Positions 13,690 to 32,287 are shown, numbered from the stretch's first letter. The stretch is DNA of 64,000 nucleotides from Ascaris suum (GCA_013433145.1 CM024168.1:8688184-8752183), one strand, 5' to 3'. A program made the numbers and translations. The notes: generated by a model from the letters alone, not told the origin.

Positions 13690-14260
13690 GTTTGTTTTCG
13701 CGAGTGTGGTATTCCACGCTTCGCACCCTCACGGAAGAACAGGGATGGCCGTCGAAGTGAAGAGTTCACGGAGGGTCGCAATAGATATCGTTGAGCTTGG
13801 TGAATATTAGTGCGCTCTTTTTCATCTGCTTAATTCCTGACCCAAATCGCCGCTCATTTGCAAGTCTATCCTAAGTGTACAAACTGTTCCACAAGTTCGA
13901 TATTTTCGCTATCGAGCTTCGTGGGAAACTAACGACAGAACGCATTTTTCATCCACTTCGTTTTGCATTTGCAAATGCTGAGCGCAATTTTCTTTTTGAG
14001 CTCGTTCAGTGAATACTGCAAGTTTTTTGGGTCATCGGAAAAGAGTACCACTTCGTCCGCAAAGAGAAGCATTTGAAGTTATTTGCTGAATAAATTGAAA
14101 CCATCTGCAGTCTCCATCTTTCTCAAGAGTCCTTCGAGAGTTGATAAGGATGTCGGGGAACTAATGTCCCCTTGTTTTGCGCCTGTTCCGGCTGACAAGG
14201 ATACTTCGAATAAATAGCTACATCTGGCTCGATAGGCCGTATTCCTTGCATCCTTTTCCT
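13690..14260 (-). pseudogene. Decayed RTE-type non-LTR retrotransposon reverse transcriptase
   Basis: Reading the minus strand with frame shifts gives, in order, EVSLSAGTGAKQGDISSP, TLEGLLRKMETADGF, LLFADEVVLFSDDP, NLQYSLNELKKKI and VEQFVHLG. From knowledge of RTE/CR1-like elements these correspond to the (R)QGDTISP, LEGLFRKLDWDG, FADDVVLFS, LNELNxxxxKVGL and VYLG motifs of the polymerase domain. Stops and shifts interrupt it, and the catalytic FADD reads FADE here, so it cannot be active. No intact endonuclease domain was seen upstream (to the right). Confidence 0.65.
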
Positions 14261-14624
14261 CGCCATTTCGTCAAACATAAACAGCACACCTCCGATTTCT
14301 TCCACAACAAGCTACCAATTGAAGTAGCACCAAACTCGCGATCTTTCAAGACAGAGAGAGGATCACTTGTTAAGTGCTCGTAATTGAAGCAACACAAAAC
14401 TTGCGCTACTTATATAACATCTTTTCGCCATGATCCCTATCATATCTGAGACTTCGGATGTTTGCTTCACATCTCTAGAAGAGACCGACGATCTCGTTGA
14501 GAAACGACATCTGATCCCACTTCGAGTCAGTGATGGGGTTTCCGTAATTCGTTGAGCGATTGGTTTTCTAAATCGCTCGCATATGTCAACAGTGTCAACA
14601 TACGTCAATCTCTGTAACGCATGT

Positions 14625-14926
14625 ACTTCGACTCTGCAAATTATGTCATTGGGCGTCACATAAGGGATTGATCTTATAGAAAAGTTCTTGTTTTTGTCTC
14701 AGCTTATTAACGATCCTGATAGAGCATTCAATGCTCTTTAAGATGTGCCTAGTCACTCTTCCCAAATCTTGTTCCTTTATACACTTCTAGGCCCTGATAT
14801 ATCGGTGACTGTGCAATTTTTGTCAATTGCGCGTCATATAAGAAATCGATCTTATAGAAAAGTCCTTGTTTTTGTCTCAGCTTATTAATGATTGTGACAG
14901 AGCATTCAATGCTCCTTAAAATGTGT
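14625..14926. repeat. ~95-bp direct duplication, spacing ~178 bp
   Basis: A block running from GCGTCA through TTGTTTTTGTCTCAGCTTATTAA to AATGCTC at 14653-14748 is repeated with about 90% identity at 14831-14926; the similarity extends leftward with more decay. Probably part of the decayed element to its left. Confidence 0.75.
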
Positions 14927-15004
14927 TGAAATTCGTCTTTCAAATTTTGTTTCCTTACGGTATATTTTCATTTTTACTGCGACATTTTTGTTGCCGAGTG
15001 ACCA

Positions 15005-15265
15005 CTACCGCGCCGCTCTCCGTGGACGCGCACGGTTTCTCTCCATCTCTCCTGTACGCGTGCGCTTGTGGCTAAGGTAATCCACACCGTCAACTCTGCT
15101 CTGGGGGAGATCGTTCGCAGTACGAATTAATGTGAACTGAAAAGTATGAGAGACGCTGTCTATACGGCAGGTTTCGTGAAGCGCCTGATATCTGTGAATT
15201 TCTCGCTCGCACTCCTCAGCAGACAAAAAGGTATTGTTGAACCGGATGTCGGGAAAGCGCCTCAC
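15005..15265 (-). repeat. Unrecognised open coding repeat (copy 2)
   Basis: An 86-codon open frame beginning MRRFPDIRFNNTFLSAEECE and ending RARPRRAAR. Its C-terminal third matches the plus-strand fragment at 12541-12663 (LSHKR..MER). The GC content is higher than the surroundings. A repeat-borne protein remnant is the best reading; the family is not recognised. Confidence 0.4.
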
Positions 15266-15575
15266 GATTTCAATGCATCGAATGAGAAGCGAACTTCATC
15301 CGCGGTACTGTAACGTTCAAAGGTCGGAAATCTTTAGTGAATTCCCGACGTTGCAGTAAACTTTGCGAAGAGCAACATGCCTAAAACACTTTTAGGAGTT
15401 CTTTGATGACGTAATATGAGAAACCAAGGGATCTCATAGAGGAATGAAATTTTCCAAACTGCTCAGCAATAAGTAATCAAAATCCTTGAGTAACATTGAA
15501 TGCACTGTAATTTCGGATGACTTCTAGTAGTAGTAGTGGTAGTAGCGATAATAGTAATTGTGTTAATAGAATTAG

Positions 15576-15865
15576 TGTTGCGTATGGTGCTGAAGAGCCA
15601 ACCCAGGATATTTACTTCTGGTCTAACATTACAGCGATCACTTCTACTCGTGTAGTCAATTTTCCTTCATTGTTCTGCACATAGCGCCATAGATCGGCTG
15701 ATGTACTCTTGTGCTGCCCCAGGCGATAGCTGAGGCCTATATAAGTCGGCCTTCAGCCCGTTCAGAGTCAGTCTTCATTCGTCAGTTCTCCAGTCAGCAT
15801 TCGCCTTAGTCACCCTTCACGAGTCGCTGTCGTACCCGGCTCGCGAGTCGTGACGCTCCCCAACA
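15576..15865 (+). mobile_element. Candidate LTR with TATA box and initiator
   Basis: The block starts TGTTG and ends CAACA (5-bp inverted ends within TG..CA). It carries a TATA box CTATATAAG at about 15738-15746 and an initiator-like TCAGTC about 28 bp later, which is promoter spacing. This is the layout of a BEL/Pao- or Gypsy-type LTR. No matching second LTR, gag or pol was seen, and no target-site duplication is clear. Confidence 0.35.
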
Positions 15866-17167
15866 AACAAATTCCACTAGCGGTAGGAACAAATTATCAC
15901 TGAGTGCATTTCCAGCGCTGGTGGTGAAATGGCACTGCATCAGTGAAGCCGTCGTCGGTAGCGCACATTCATGTGATCTCCGCTGATGCAAGGGTGCTTT
16001 TCGGGTGCTAAGTAAGGAATGTCTATCTGCAACAACTGCTGATGTTTTATCGATGATTAATGTAAATGAAAGGTTGCTGACGATGGCCATGAAGAAGTGC
16101 AACGGAACATCCAAAGCGTCCAGTCGCCACGAAGCACTCAGAATAAACCCGCTTAAAGTAGTACACCTGGATGCATAACGACAGAATTTGATGATGCGAA
16201 CTTCATGATCGGAGCTTCCGTTGCGACATCTGCAGCACATCGATCGGCGAACCTGTGCCCCACACAATATTCTCCACTCACGAATAACGTCTCAGCGTAA
16301 GTGAACAAAACCTGCCGTCCAGAAGAAAATCAGCTGCTGGGCTGAGCGCAACAGCAACTATTTTCGTTTTTCTTCCTCTCCTCACTGTTCCTCGAAGACG
16401 AGGATCCCTTGTTCGACTTCTGGGAAGTGACTTCATTCGTTTTAATCTAGACTAACTCTACCGCAAATCCTCGTCCCTGATCGCGCTTTAAAAAAACCTT
16501 AAACACAGCAAATTCCTTTCCGTAGCCATATGACGTAGCAACGAATTCCATATGGGAAAACACGAACAACAAATGAAACCACAGAGATTTTGAACGAGAA
16601 ATAGGAAGCCGTTCCTCATAGTTAGGCGGAACGAAAAGCGAAACGCTTCCTGCGTACCTTGCAATACATTTGCGCAGAAGGTTGTTGGGAAGCTTTCGCC
16701 TAAGCGAAGCTCGTTAAACCTTCTATGAAATATTTGGACACACTTTTTCATAGTCGGGCGCCAAACCAGAGTCAGTATTCCAAAATTGGGTGAAAGAAAA
16801 CAAAAAAAGCTTCCCGATAACTTTCCGCGCAAACTGATTGCAAGATACGGACGAAGCAGTTCTCAAATTGAGCGGACCTCCGGCAACTTCAACGAACTGA
16901 CAACGCTATCTAAAGTCGATGCTCACATTGAGAACAGGCTTCATCATATCCTTTGCACGAACATCGAGACAAAATAAACACAGAAGACATTCTTCATAGA
17001 AATTTACATAAAACGCAGAGCCCTATCCCGCGAATACATCAACCTGCCATAACTTTGACCATTCTTCAAACGAAACCATGCTTTCACGCGAAAGTGGTGA
17101 TTGAACTGCAGCTTAACAGCGGTTTCCGGTAGCACAGCACTTCCGCTGGAAGATCATTTACGCAAAC
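15866..17167. other. No gene recognised
   Basis: Several open frames up to 153 codons occur on the minus strand (for example 15806-16267), but none resembles a known protein or shows good splice context. The segment may belong to the LTR-like element to its left. Confidence 0.4.
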
Positions 17168-17334
17168 AATGGTTAGAAGTATCACGAACCAGCGCAACAT
17201 CATGCCGATGGATCGCGGCCTTTGTAGCATCATGAACATGTTCAATGATTTCTTCAGCGTGCATTGCGGCGGCGTGTGATCTGAAGACAGTAGCGTCAAG
17301 AAGGACACAACCGACATGTAACTGAATTGTCCTT

Positions 17335-17407
17335 GCCTCCACCATGGATCGAACCTGCAACCTTCGGTTTGTTAGATCCACTCTCTAACGGCCTGAGCTA
17401 TGGAGGC
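17335..17407 (-). pseudogene. tRNA-like head of SINE unit 1 (anticodon reads AAC)
   Basis: The minus strand folds with a perfect 7-bp acceptor stem (GCCTCCA with TGGAGGC) and has a perfect B box GGTTCGATCC. The anticodon stem and T stem have mismatches. The loop CTAACAA would give AAC (Val), although the body resembles tRNA-Ile. Decay and the repeated context argue against a working tRNA. Confidence 0.6.
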
Positions 17408-17646
17408 TAAACTAAGCCACCCGGGAATAAATTTGAAGGAGAAATTACAAGACACGACCAGACATAAGTCACCACAAAATACAACGTGGTATCGCCGCGG
17501 CGCTGGCGCAAAGCCATACCGACCGATGGCGGCGTTTATAGGATCACGAATATTTTCAATGATTTCTCCAGCGCGCGTTGGGTCAGGCGCGAACTGAAGG
17601 TTGTGGCGCCAAGAAGACACAACCGATGAATAACGGAATCCTCGTT

Positions 17647-17719
17647 GCCGCCAGCGGCGGTCGGACCTGCGACCTTGGGCTTATTAAACCCACGCTCTAA
17701 CCGACTGAGCTCTGGCGGC
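17647..17719 (-). pseudogene. tRNA-Ile(AAT)-like head of SINE unit 2
   Basis: The minus strand has a perfect 7-bp acceptor stem (GCCGCCA with TGGCGGC), a perfect D stem GCTC/GAGC, an anticodon stem TGGGT/GCCCA, and a loop TTAATAA giving AAT. The T stem has two mismatches and the B box is GGTCCGACC. Closest to tRNA-Ile(AAT). A tRNA scanner might call it, but its context points to a SINE. Confidence 0.6.
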
Positions 17720-17776
17720 TGCGGCGAACGCAGATGAGAATAATTTTGAAGGGGAAATGTCGCGGCTGCGCGCGAA

Positions 17777-18230
17777 GAAATAAAACAAGTGGGAGTCGAT
17801 TAAAGCTGCAGAATTAATTTTTGCAGAAGAAATGAGTAAATTAGCAAACAAGGGGGTGAAGTTGTTGACAGGCACTCAAATATGATGTGCACGAAAATGC
17901 ATGAGCGATCGGTACCAGTGGCACAAAGAGGCCTCTGTCTCCAAACCGCATAAAGAAACGAAGCCGCTATAAAACAGATCGTAAAAGTTATGCCCTGTGA
18001 GTTAACCCGAATGAATAAACAAAGTGAGAGTTGAATAAAGCTGCAAAATTAGTTTTTGCAGAAGTAGTGAGAAAATCGGCAAACAATGGCTGAAGTTGTT
18101 GACAGGCCACTCAGATATGATGTGCACAAAAATGCATGAGCGAGCGGTGGCAGTGGCACAAAGAGGACTTTTTCTCCAAACCGCATAAAGACAAAAAGCC
18201 GCTATAAACACATCATAAAAGTTATACGCC
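17777..18230. repeat. Tandem duplication, ~235-bp period, two copies
   Basis: Copy 1 at 17777-17994 and copy 2 at 18012-18230 share AAAGCTGCA, TTTTTGCAGAAG, GAAGTTGTTGACAGG, ATGATGTGCAC and CTCCAAACCGCATAAAG, at about 85% identity by eye. No coding potential seen. The second copy abuts the LTR-like block to its right. Confidence 0.85.
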
Positions 18231-18800
18231 TCAAATTAGCGGAGAAACAACGTCTTTTGGAGTTAAACAAAGACACAAGGAAGAGGCGGGGCAGCCATCA
18301 GAAGGTGTCAACAAGAAGGCTATATAAGCAAACCCAGTTTCGGTAATTGTTGAATACTAAATTTGGTTCAGTGTTGCGACTCCAACGTTTTTCACGTATA
18401 TGTGTGTGATGTGTTCCCTGTCATATTGTAGTGTTGTGCTATGGCCGTGTCTGATAAATATGCGAGTTGTTTATTCGGGTTAGAATGGGTTAGAATGTAT
18501 TAGAATATCAGGGACATCCCCGATAATTATGTATGAGTTTTCTTTGTCACGTTTTAATCTAAGCATTGTTAGGCTATGTACATATCGGACATGTATGCGA
18601 ATTGTTTAATCGAGCTATAATCTATTAGAATATCACGCAATCTCCAATAATTATACGTGAATTTTCTCAGCCATGCCTTAATCTATCATCATCATACACG
18701 TTTCTGATAATTAAGTGTTCTTCGTCACGTTTTTTATGTCTATATACTATAATAAAGGCTTAATTACCCAAGTTTGAGGTGTGGTTCACAAAGCAGTGGC
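18231..18800 (+). mobile_element. LTR-like block: TATA box, internal tandem repeat, AATAAA, then SL1-like 22-mer
   Basis: A TATA box (GGCTATATAAGC) at about 18318-18329 is followed about 420 bp later by AATAAA at 18751-18756. This is the promoter-to-polyadenylation layout of an LTR. Inside are two ~130-bp diverged repeats (18431-18563 and 18566-18686, sharing TGCGA.TTGTTTA, TATTAGAATATCA and AATAATTAT). Directly after the AATAAA comes the SL1-like sequence. The outer limits are not defined by clear TG/CA ends, so this may instead be the end of another retroelement or a retrocopy. Confidence 0.35.
18757..18778 (+). other. SL1 spliced-leader-like 22-mer
   Basis: Matches the canonical nematode SL1 exon (22 nt) at 21 positions; the third base is C instead of T. 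It is followed by GT at 18779. The downstream 60 nt show no Sm-binding site of the AATTTTTGG kind and do not resemble the SL1 RNA intron part, so it is not an intact SL RNA gene. It may mark a retrocopied trans-spliced transcript, or an element that has captured the leader. Confidence 0.7.
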
Positions 18801-19302
18801 TAGGTGCACACGGGTCGTTGCACAGCAGAATCTGATAGTGGTATTATAAAAGACGAACCACCTCAGCGCAAGTGTATATTCTTGGGTAACTGGCAGAGGC
18901 AAGCCAAAGTGATCATTGACGAGCGAAAGGCGTCAATATTTGGTACGGTGCGACAATCAGGCTGGTCGCAATTGAAAGGAGCTCATTGATCGGGAACGTC
19001 GAACCAGCGGTGATCGTGGTTGAATCGACGCCAGTGGACGAACAGATAACTCGACGGTGGATCAGAGTCGCCACGCGTCAACACAGAACTGACAAAGGCA
19101 GATAGCGGAAACCGATCGGTGGCTCAGGCGACATCGATCAACAACAGGGACGTAGGCCTAATTTTTAACACTAATCATATTTTTTCGTGTTTTTTTCTTC
19201 ACTTCTATTGTTTGTTCACGAAACTTTGGGGACAAACTATCCTATCATACATTCAAAAATTGTTGACCATCTTCACACCTTCACAAAATCAACATCCCAG
19301 AA
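18801..19302 (+). other. Region downstream of SL1-like site, no gene recognised
   Basis: GC-richer than its surroundings, with a short plus-strand open frame starting at 18804. It could be a leader or gag-start region of the element to its left, but no protein family is recognised. Confidence 0.35.
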
Positions 19303-19510
19303 GGGGAGAAATAATTGAAGAAGTTGTGAGTGGTCAATACAGGAAATTACAAAGTACGATCTGACATAAGTGACCATGAGATAGAACATGGTATCGACGC
19401 GGCGCTGGCCTAAGTGCATACCGATCGACAGCGACGTTTTCAGCCGCATCAGTATTTTCGACGATTGCTTCATCGTGCGTTGCTTTCTCGGATGCTCTGT
19501 GTATTGATGC
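19303..19510 (-). mobile_element. Partial third SINE-like unit (no tRNA head)
   Basis: Shares with 17440-17590 the blocks GAAATTACAA, GACATAAGT, TGGTATCG, CGCGGCGCTGGC and CATACCGA. The tRNA-derived part is missing or too decayed to see. Confidence 0.6.
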
Positions 19511-22500
19511 ATCGCGGGTCGTGCAGGATGCCTAATTCCGACTTGTTGAGGTTGATGCGATGACAGCTTGAACAGATGCTGTTGAGTGCTGTCTCTCTGC
19601 TGCTGAAAAGGCCGAGATTTTCTATGAAAGCTGAAAATTGTTAGTATATGAATTGCACTGAAAAAACTAGATTCATCAAATCAAAGAACGCCTAGCAGTA
19701 GAGTTTCGTAAGACGTGATCTTATATCATTTATCGCTTGCGATATCTTATCGCTAGTTTTCGGATTGCGGTCTGAAGAAATAGTGGGCTGCAATCAACCA
19801 CATTTAAACGCATTCCATTTCTCGATGGCAAATCGTTTTTGCACCAATGTTCGCTCTGAAAGCGAGAGGGATTACTTCGCTAACATTTTGCGGTCTCTCT
19901 GAGACATGTTTTGAGGCGGTAACCTTTGCTGAAAACTCAGTTTCGACTCATTTACATTTTCATGAAGCCAATTTCTGATGCATATAATCCTGTTCAGTAC
20001 TTCGACTTTTGGCATAACCGAAGGAATGTTTGCGACAGTCTTCATAGACCTTTTGAAATATTAACCAGAAACCTCGGTTATCCCACCCACCCACAAAAAT
20101 GTTCTCTTGAGGTAGATCGCTATGATATTCTGGCACGTTTCGTTGGCTTCGTTTGTTGCGCTGATTTCGAAAAACCTTAATAAGTGAACGAAACTTTTCA
20201 TTGAATCATTAATATCGATGTTATCCGCCAAATATTTCGCCACTCTAGACAATCAATCAACACGTTTGTTGATATTCAGTTGCGCTTTTTTAAATTCATA
20301 TGAAGGCTGCTCGATACCTCATGTCTGGCACTCGAAGCAAAAGCTGATGCGATTATTTGTTGAGAAATTTTCCAGCAGATATATTTCACTAACGAGACCC
20401 TCAACGTTGTTGTGGAGTGGGTCAGGTACGCTCTATCACCAAGCGCTTTATATCATTCGATGGAAAGCTTAGTAAGCTGGACTCTTCTCTAAAAGGTTGT
20501 TCAGACTAGTGGAAGCGCCTACCGATAAGGAAATGAGGTTGACATGAGTCATAAGATATGGTTCAGGTATGGTAACTCCAGCATCTGTAAAAACTCTCTG
20601 CTGCTAAAAGTAATCAGACTTGCGACTTGTACATGTCAAGTCCAAATTGCGAATAACTTTTAACTGAATATAAATAAGGCGAAAAATGCAACACAATTCT
20701 TGACTATTCTCAGCGGGAAATCTTTGAACGAAACAGTGCTCTTACCGTACAACGAAATATCCATTTTTTTGCTTCATTGCCACTTGCTGATAAATAAACG
20801 CGATAACGATAAGTCACTCTTCCTCCGCTTGTCCTATCCACGGACAAATTAGAAAAACGGCGAATTCAGGAGGTACTCGTTACTATGAAGTTTGGCCCCA
20901 CACTTTCCCATTCTCTCACAAATGAATATTGGGAAACTTTATATAGGTGTCGTGCGTCGGGTGATATTCGTATTGTCTCGACTTAGGTTGCAAACATGGG
21001 GGATGAGAGGAAGACGCAGGAGGGAGGGTGGATGCGCGATCAGTGCACATCAAAGGCGTGCTACGCGTTTTATTGATTTGTGGCAACGCTGAGTGGGCTG
21101 CAGACTCATGCACATTCAATGCATTCATTCTCTATTCTTCTGCAAGGCTTCATTGGTGGGCCGGATGTGCCGCAGTCCAGAATATTGCAGTAGCATCCTA
21201 ACGCTAGAAGGAGTGCCACTTCAGACTGTCTACTTAACTAACGGTCAGTTTGATTTCCCTGTTTTTCTTTACTGCTCCGCATTTACGATGCGTTTTTAGA
21301 GACTTGCATTTGAAAAATGCATTATGATGGGACTATGTGTGAGGATGTAGCTGTCTCCTTTCTGTCTTCGAGAGTTTCGATTCGGGAGCAAATGGAGTTG
21401 TCAGTTACGAAATTTAGTCGCTGCAGTGAGGTTAGCGACAGACAGCGATAGCGACTGTCAAAATGGACTGTTGATTTCTAATGGATTATAGGCACACCAA
21501 TGATCTCAAGAAATTCGCGATTGCTTCGATCGCAATTTTCATACAGTTGGGTCACAAAAGCGAGTCCTTAAAAATTCATAAAGGAAGTCAGGGCAGTTAA
21601 AATATAAATGTGATGCCGCGTATGTTTTACACTTTTTTCCGCCGCACAATACCGATCAATTTAACGGGCAAGAATATAGGACCGCATATCATGCTCCTGT
21701 ATTCAAATAATTCGGACCTACTTCCGACGATTTCGGCGAATAATTTACATCTGCAGTTTTAATTTTACCTCTCATTTCCCGATGAGTAGCATTAGTGAAC
21801 ATTAGTCAGGGGAATAGTGGACGGTTGAGGAGGGCGTAACACTCTGACGGCGGAGATGATTTGATGGAAACCAATAACTACTTGATTTTTCGTTTCCTGC
21901 AACAGGATTTATTTTTTGTGCATGTTAACGGTACACCGGTGTGCATGTATGATTTTAGGCACACCCGAGACTTTTTTCATGCACAGGAAGACGTGTGATT
22001 TGAGCATCTAGAAAGCAGCATGACGTGACATTTGCATTTTGTTCATGTAACATCATTCCGTTGCGACAGCTGATGAAACGGCTGGTGGTGATCTTTGAGC
22101 GCATTGTTGTAGGTCTCGCGGGATTTTACTTCCTTAGACGTTCGAAAACGAGTTTCACCATCTCAACAAATGCGATTTGTAAATCGTCGTTGTGGTTTTT
22201 TTTTGGGGGGGGGGGGGGGGAGGGGGGGGGATGCACTGTGACATTCGGCGGCCTCTTCTGAAAAACCGCTCGTTGTTATATTACTGTTGTTGAACGGTTT
22301 ACCCATTCTGAACTTGAACTTGAACTTGAGCTTCATATTTTATGGTGTACCTTAAACTGCGATATGCATTTTTTTCGAGAAGTCTCGACCACGTGGGGCT
22401 GCTTTTTGACTTTGTCATACTAGGCAGAACGAATTTAATCTTGATGAAATTTCTATTCCAGTTGATGAAGTTGGTTTATGATGGAAAATTTTTCATAGTT

Positions 22501-23675
22501 TAAGATGAAGAAGTAGAAATTTTTGGGCCATTTTGTTCAGCGCATAAGATTCAAGCGCAGAAGCGGAGCATTCTCGATCGTCGAACAACAGCAGAGGGTG
22601 TCTCATGAAAAACACGCCACTGTTTACGTCATTCCACTCTACTAGGATCTATCACGGGCGTTTCGAACGGAAAGATAGAAGAGATCATGCACACAGAATC
22701 TTCTCGCGATGAACGTCGTTGAGAAAAATGAGTGTCTTGATGACTTTTTTCATGAAGGTGTTTCTCGTGTGGCTTTGTGAAATCTCGTTGCAACGCGCAT
22801 TGCCGTCTCTATGCACGTATGTGTTTATGCATATGTTTTATACTGAAATTTGAACTCGAATGCCACTGAAGACAGAGTTGCGACGTTCGATTTCTATATT
22901 CCGCAACTAAGATGACCAATTTTCGAGTTGATCTCTGTATTCCGAGAAGGATACAGATGACATTTAAATTCTGTGGGAGTTTTTCGTATGACGGGGCATT
23001 TTGCGACCGACGGAACTGTGAACAGTCATTCGTGGAAGAGCTGAACAAGCATAAACCGCACATTAAAATGACGTCTGCAATTGCGAAAGGTGCATGTCAC
23101 AGCAATCATTCTCATACCCCTTTCCCTCACCGAGAAAATAGACAAATTCAACAAGAGTTTTCACTTTATTTTCGTTTTTCCAAACTTTCGCCTTATTTTC
23201 TACCGAACTTTCCTCTCTGGGCCTTCAACAGGAATGCTCCCTATGCCGGTGTATGTAGTGCTCTGTTGTTCTTTTTCTTTCTCCTTCTCCCTCCCTCTCC
23301 TTCTTTCTATCCGAAATAAGCAACTCCTCAAATGAAACAAGAATAGTTTATAGGAGATTTATTTGTTAAGGGGAAGCTATTTTCGCTGTTCTTAGTGATG
23401 CCGATGCATTATTCTCTCTCCTTCTCCCTTTCTGTTGCTTCTGCCCATCTCCTTCTCTCTCCCGTTTATTTCTGTGCTCACACCTGCGCGGGAGTGTCTT
23501 GATCGCTTTTTTTAAGCCGTCATTACAAAATAGTTCTCCTATGTGCCCTGTGGTGAATTGTAACAACCAAGCATAACACTGACGACAGAAACCGAAAAAG
23601 TTGGCGGGTTCAGTTCAGTAGGATGTAAAAAAATAGACGGTCATTTCATTGTGGTCTGAAAAGAAAGCAAGCAAA
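19511..23675. other. No gene recognised
   Basis: AT-rich DNA with only short overlapping open frames. It contains an interrupted G-run (22205-22230) and a short GAACTT hexamer repeat (about 22308-22330). Confidence 0.5.
22205..22230 (+). repeat. Interrupted poly-G tract (G16-A-G9)
   Basis: Sixteen G, one A, then nine G. The length is enough for G-quadruplex formation on this strand. It may also be a site of sequencing-length error. Confidence 0.9.
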
Positions 23676-23877
23676 ATGGCCGTGTTAACAATACAGACGT
23701 TACTGAGTGGTAATGGCTATCAGATTGATGACGCTGCGCCAATACTTCTCGAATCGTTTCATACTACTCCTAATTATTTATACTTATTAAATGCCATTAT
23801 TTTTGGGATAATATCGACGGTTATTACTAAATTGTCTGATGGGTGTATCAATAAAATATCGATTTGCGACCTGAGTG
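23676..23877 (+). CDS. Candidate first coding exon, protein not recognised
   Basis: From ATG the frame reads MAVLTIQTLLSGNGYQIDDA and includes a hydrophobic stretch YLYLLNAIIFGIISTVI that could be a membrane helix. It ends at AGTG before a strong donor GTGAGT (phase 1). Composition and donor look real, but no downstream exon or homologue was identified, so chance is possible. Confidence 0.3.
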
Positions 23878-28127
<4,250 letters not shown>

Positions 28128-28382
28128 GTATGAGGGCAAGATCTGCTTCGTTGTTATTATGCACATTTGCCAGCTTGCTTTGCACAGTGTGCCATGGCAA
28201 CGTCATTTCTGTGCATGTCCGTACATATGTCTGTCTGGCTGTCACACAGGCTCAACTTCTGCACCGCTGAAGCTAAAATTTGATGACAACGCTGTAGAGC
28301 GTACCATAACGCCATTCATCTTTACTTTGATCCATTGATTTCGAAAGAACTTTGAGCGTTTTAAATTTGTAAAGAAACTTGC

Positions 28383-28445
28383 ATGGCAGTCGGTTGCGAA
28401 GATGAACTTACATTGGATTTCTGCGGCTCCGAGGTCAACCTAAAG
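28383..28445 (+). CDS. Candidate first coding exon, protein not recognised
   Basis: ATG followed by AVGCEDELTLDFCGSEVNLK and then AAG before a near-perfect donor GTGAGTG (phase 0). It is 21 codons long and acidic. It cannot splice in frame directly to the WDR47 initiator exon: acceptors there need phase 1 or 2. It could be a first exon of an unseen gene, an alternative leader joined through another exon, or chance. Confidence 0.3.

Positions 28446-32287
<3,842 letters not shown>

Larger units (their letters stand above)
17168..17764 (-). mobile_element. Two tandem tRNA-derived SINE-like units (~312 bp period)
   Basis: Two related units, the second offset by 312 bp. Each holds a 73-nt tRNA-like cloverleaf on the minus strand (17407-17335 and 17719-17647) followed by a shared tail with AATGATTTCT, GAAGACA and ACACAACCGA blocks. 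A third unit without the tRNA part lies at 19303-19510. A tRNA head plus a shared non-tRNA body repeated in the genome is the layout of a SINE. The internal pol III A and B boxes are recognisable. Confidence 0.6.

Noticed and set aside
15806..16267. 153-codon minus-strand ORF
   Set aside because: Overlaps the candidate LTR, no recognisable family, no supporting splice sites.
17335..17719. Two functional tRNA genes
   Set aside because: The T stems (and in one the anticodon stem) have mismatches, and both are embedded in the same repeated unit.
18757..18860. Functional SL1 RNA gene
   Set aside because: The exon matches, but the downstream ~80 nt lack an Sm site and resemble no SL RNA body; an AATAAA, not a snRNA promoter element, precedes it.
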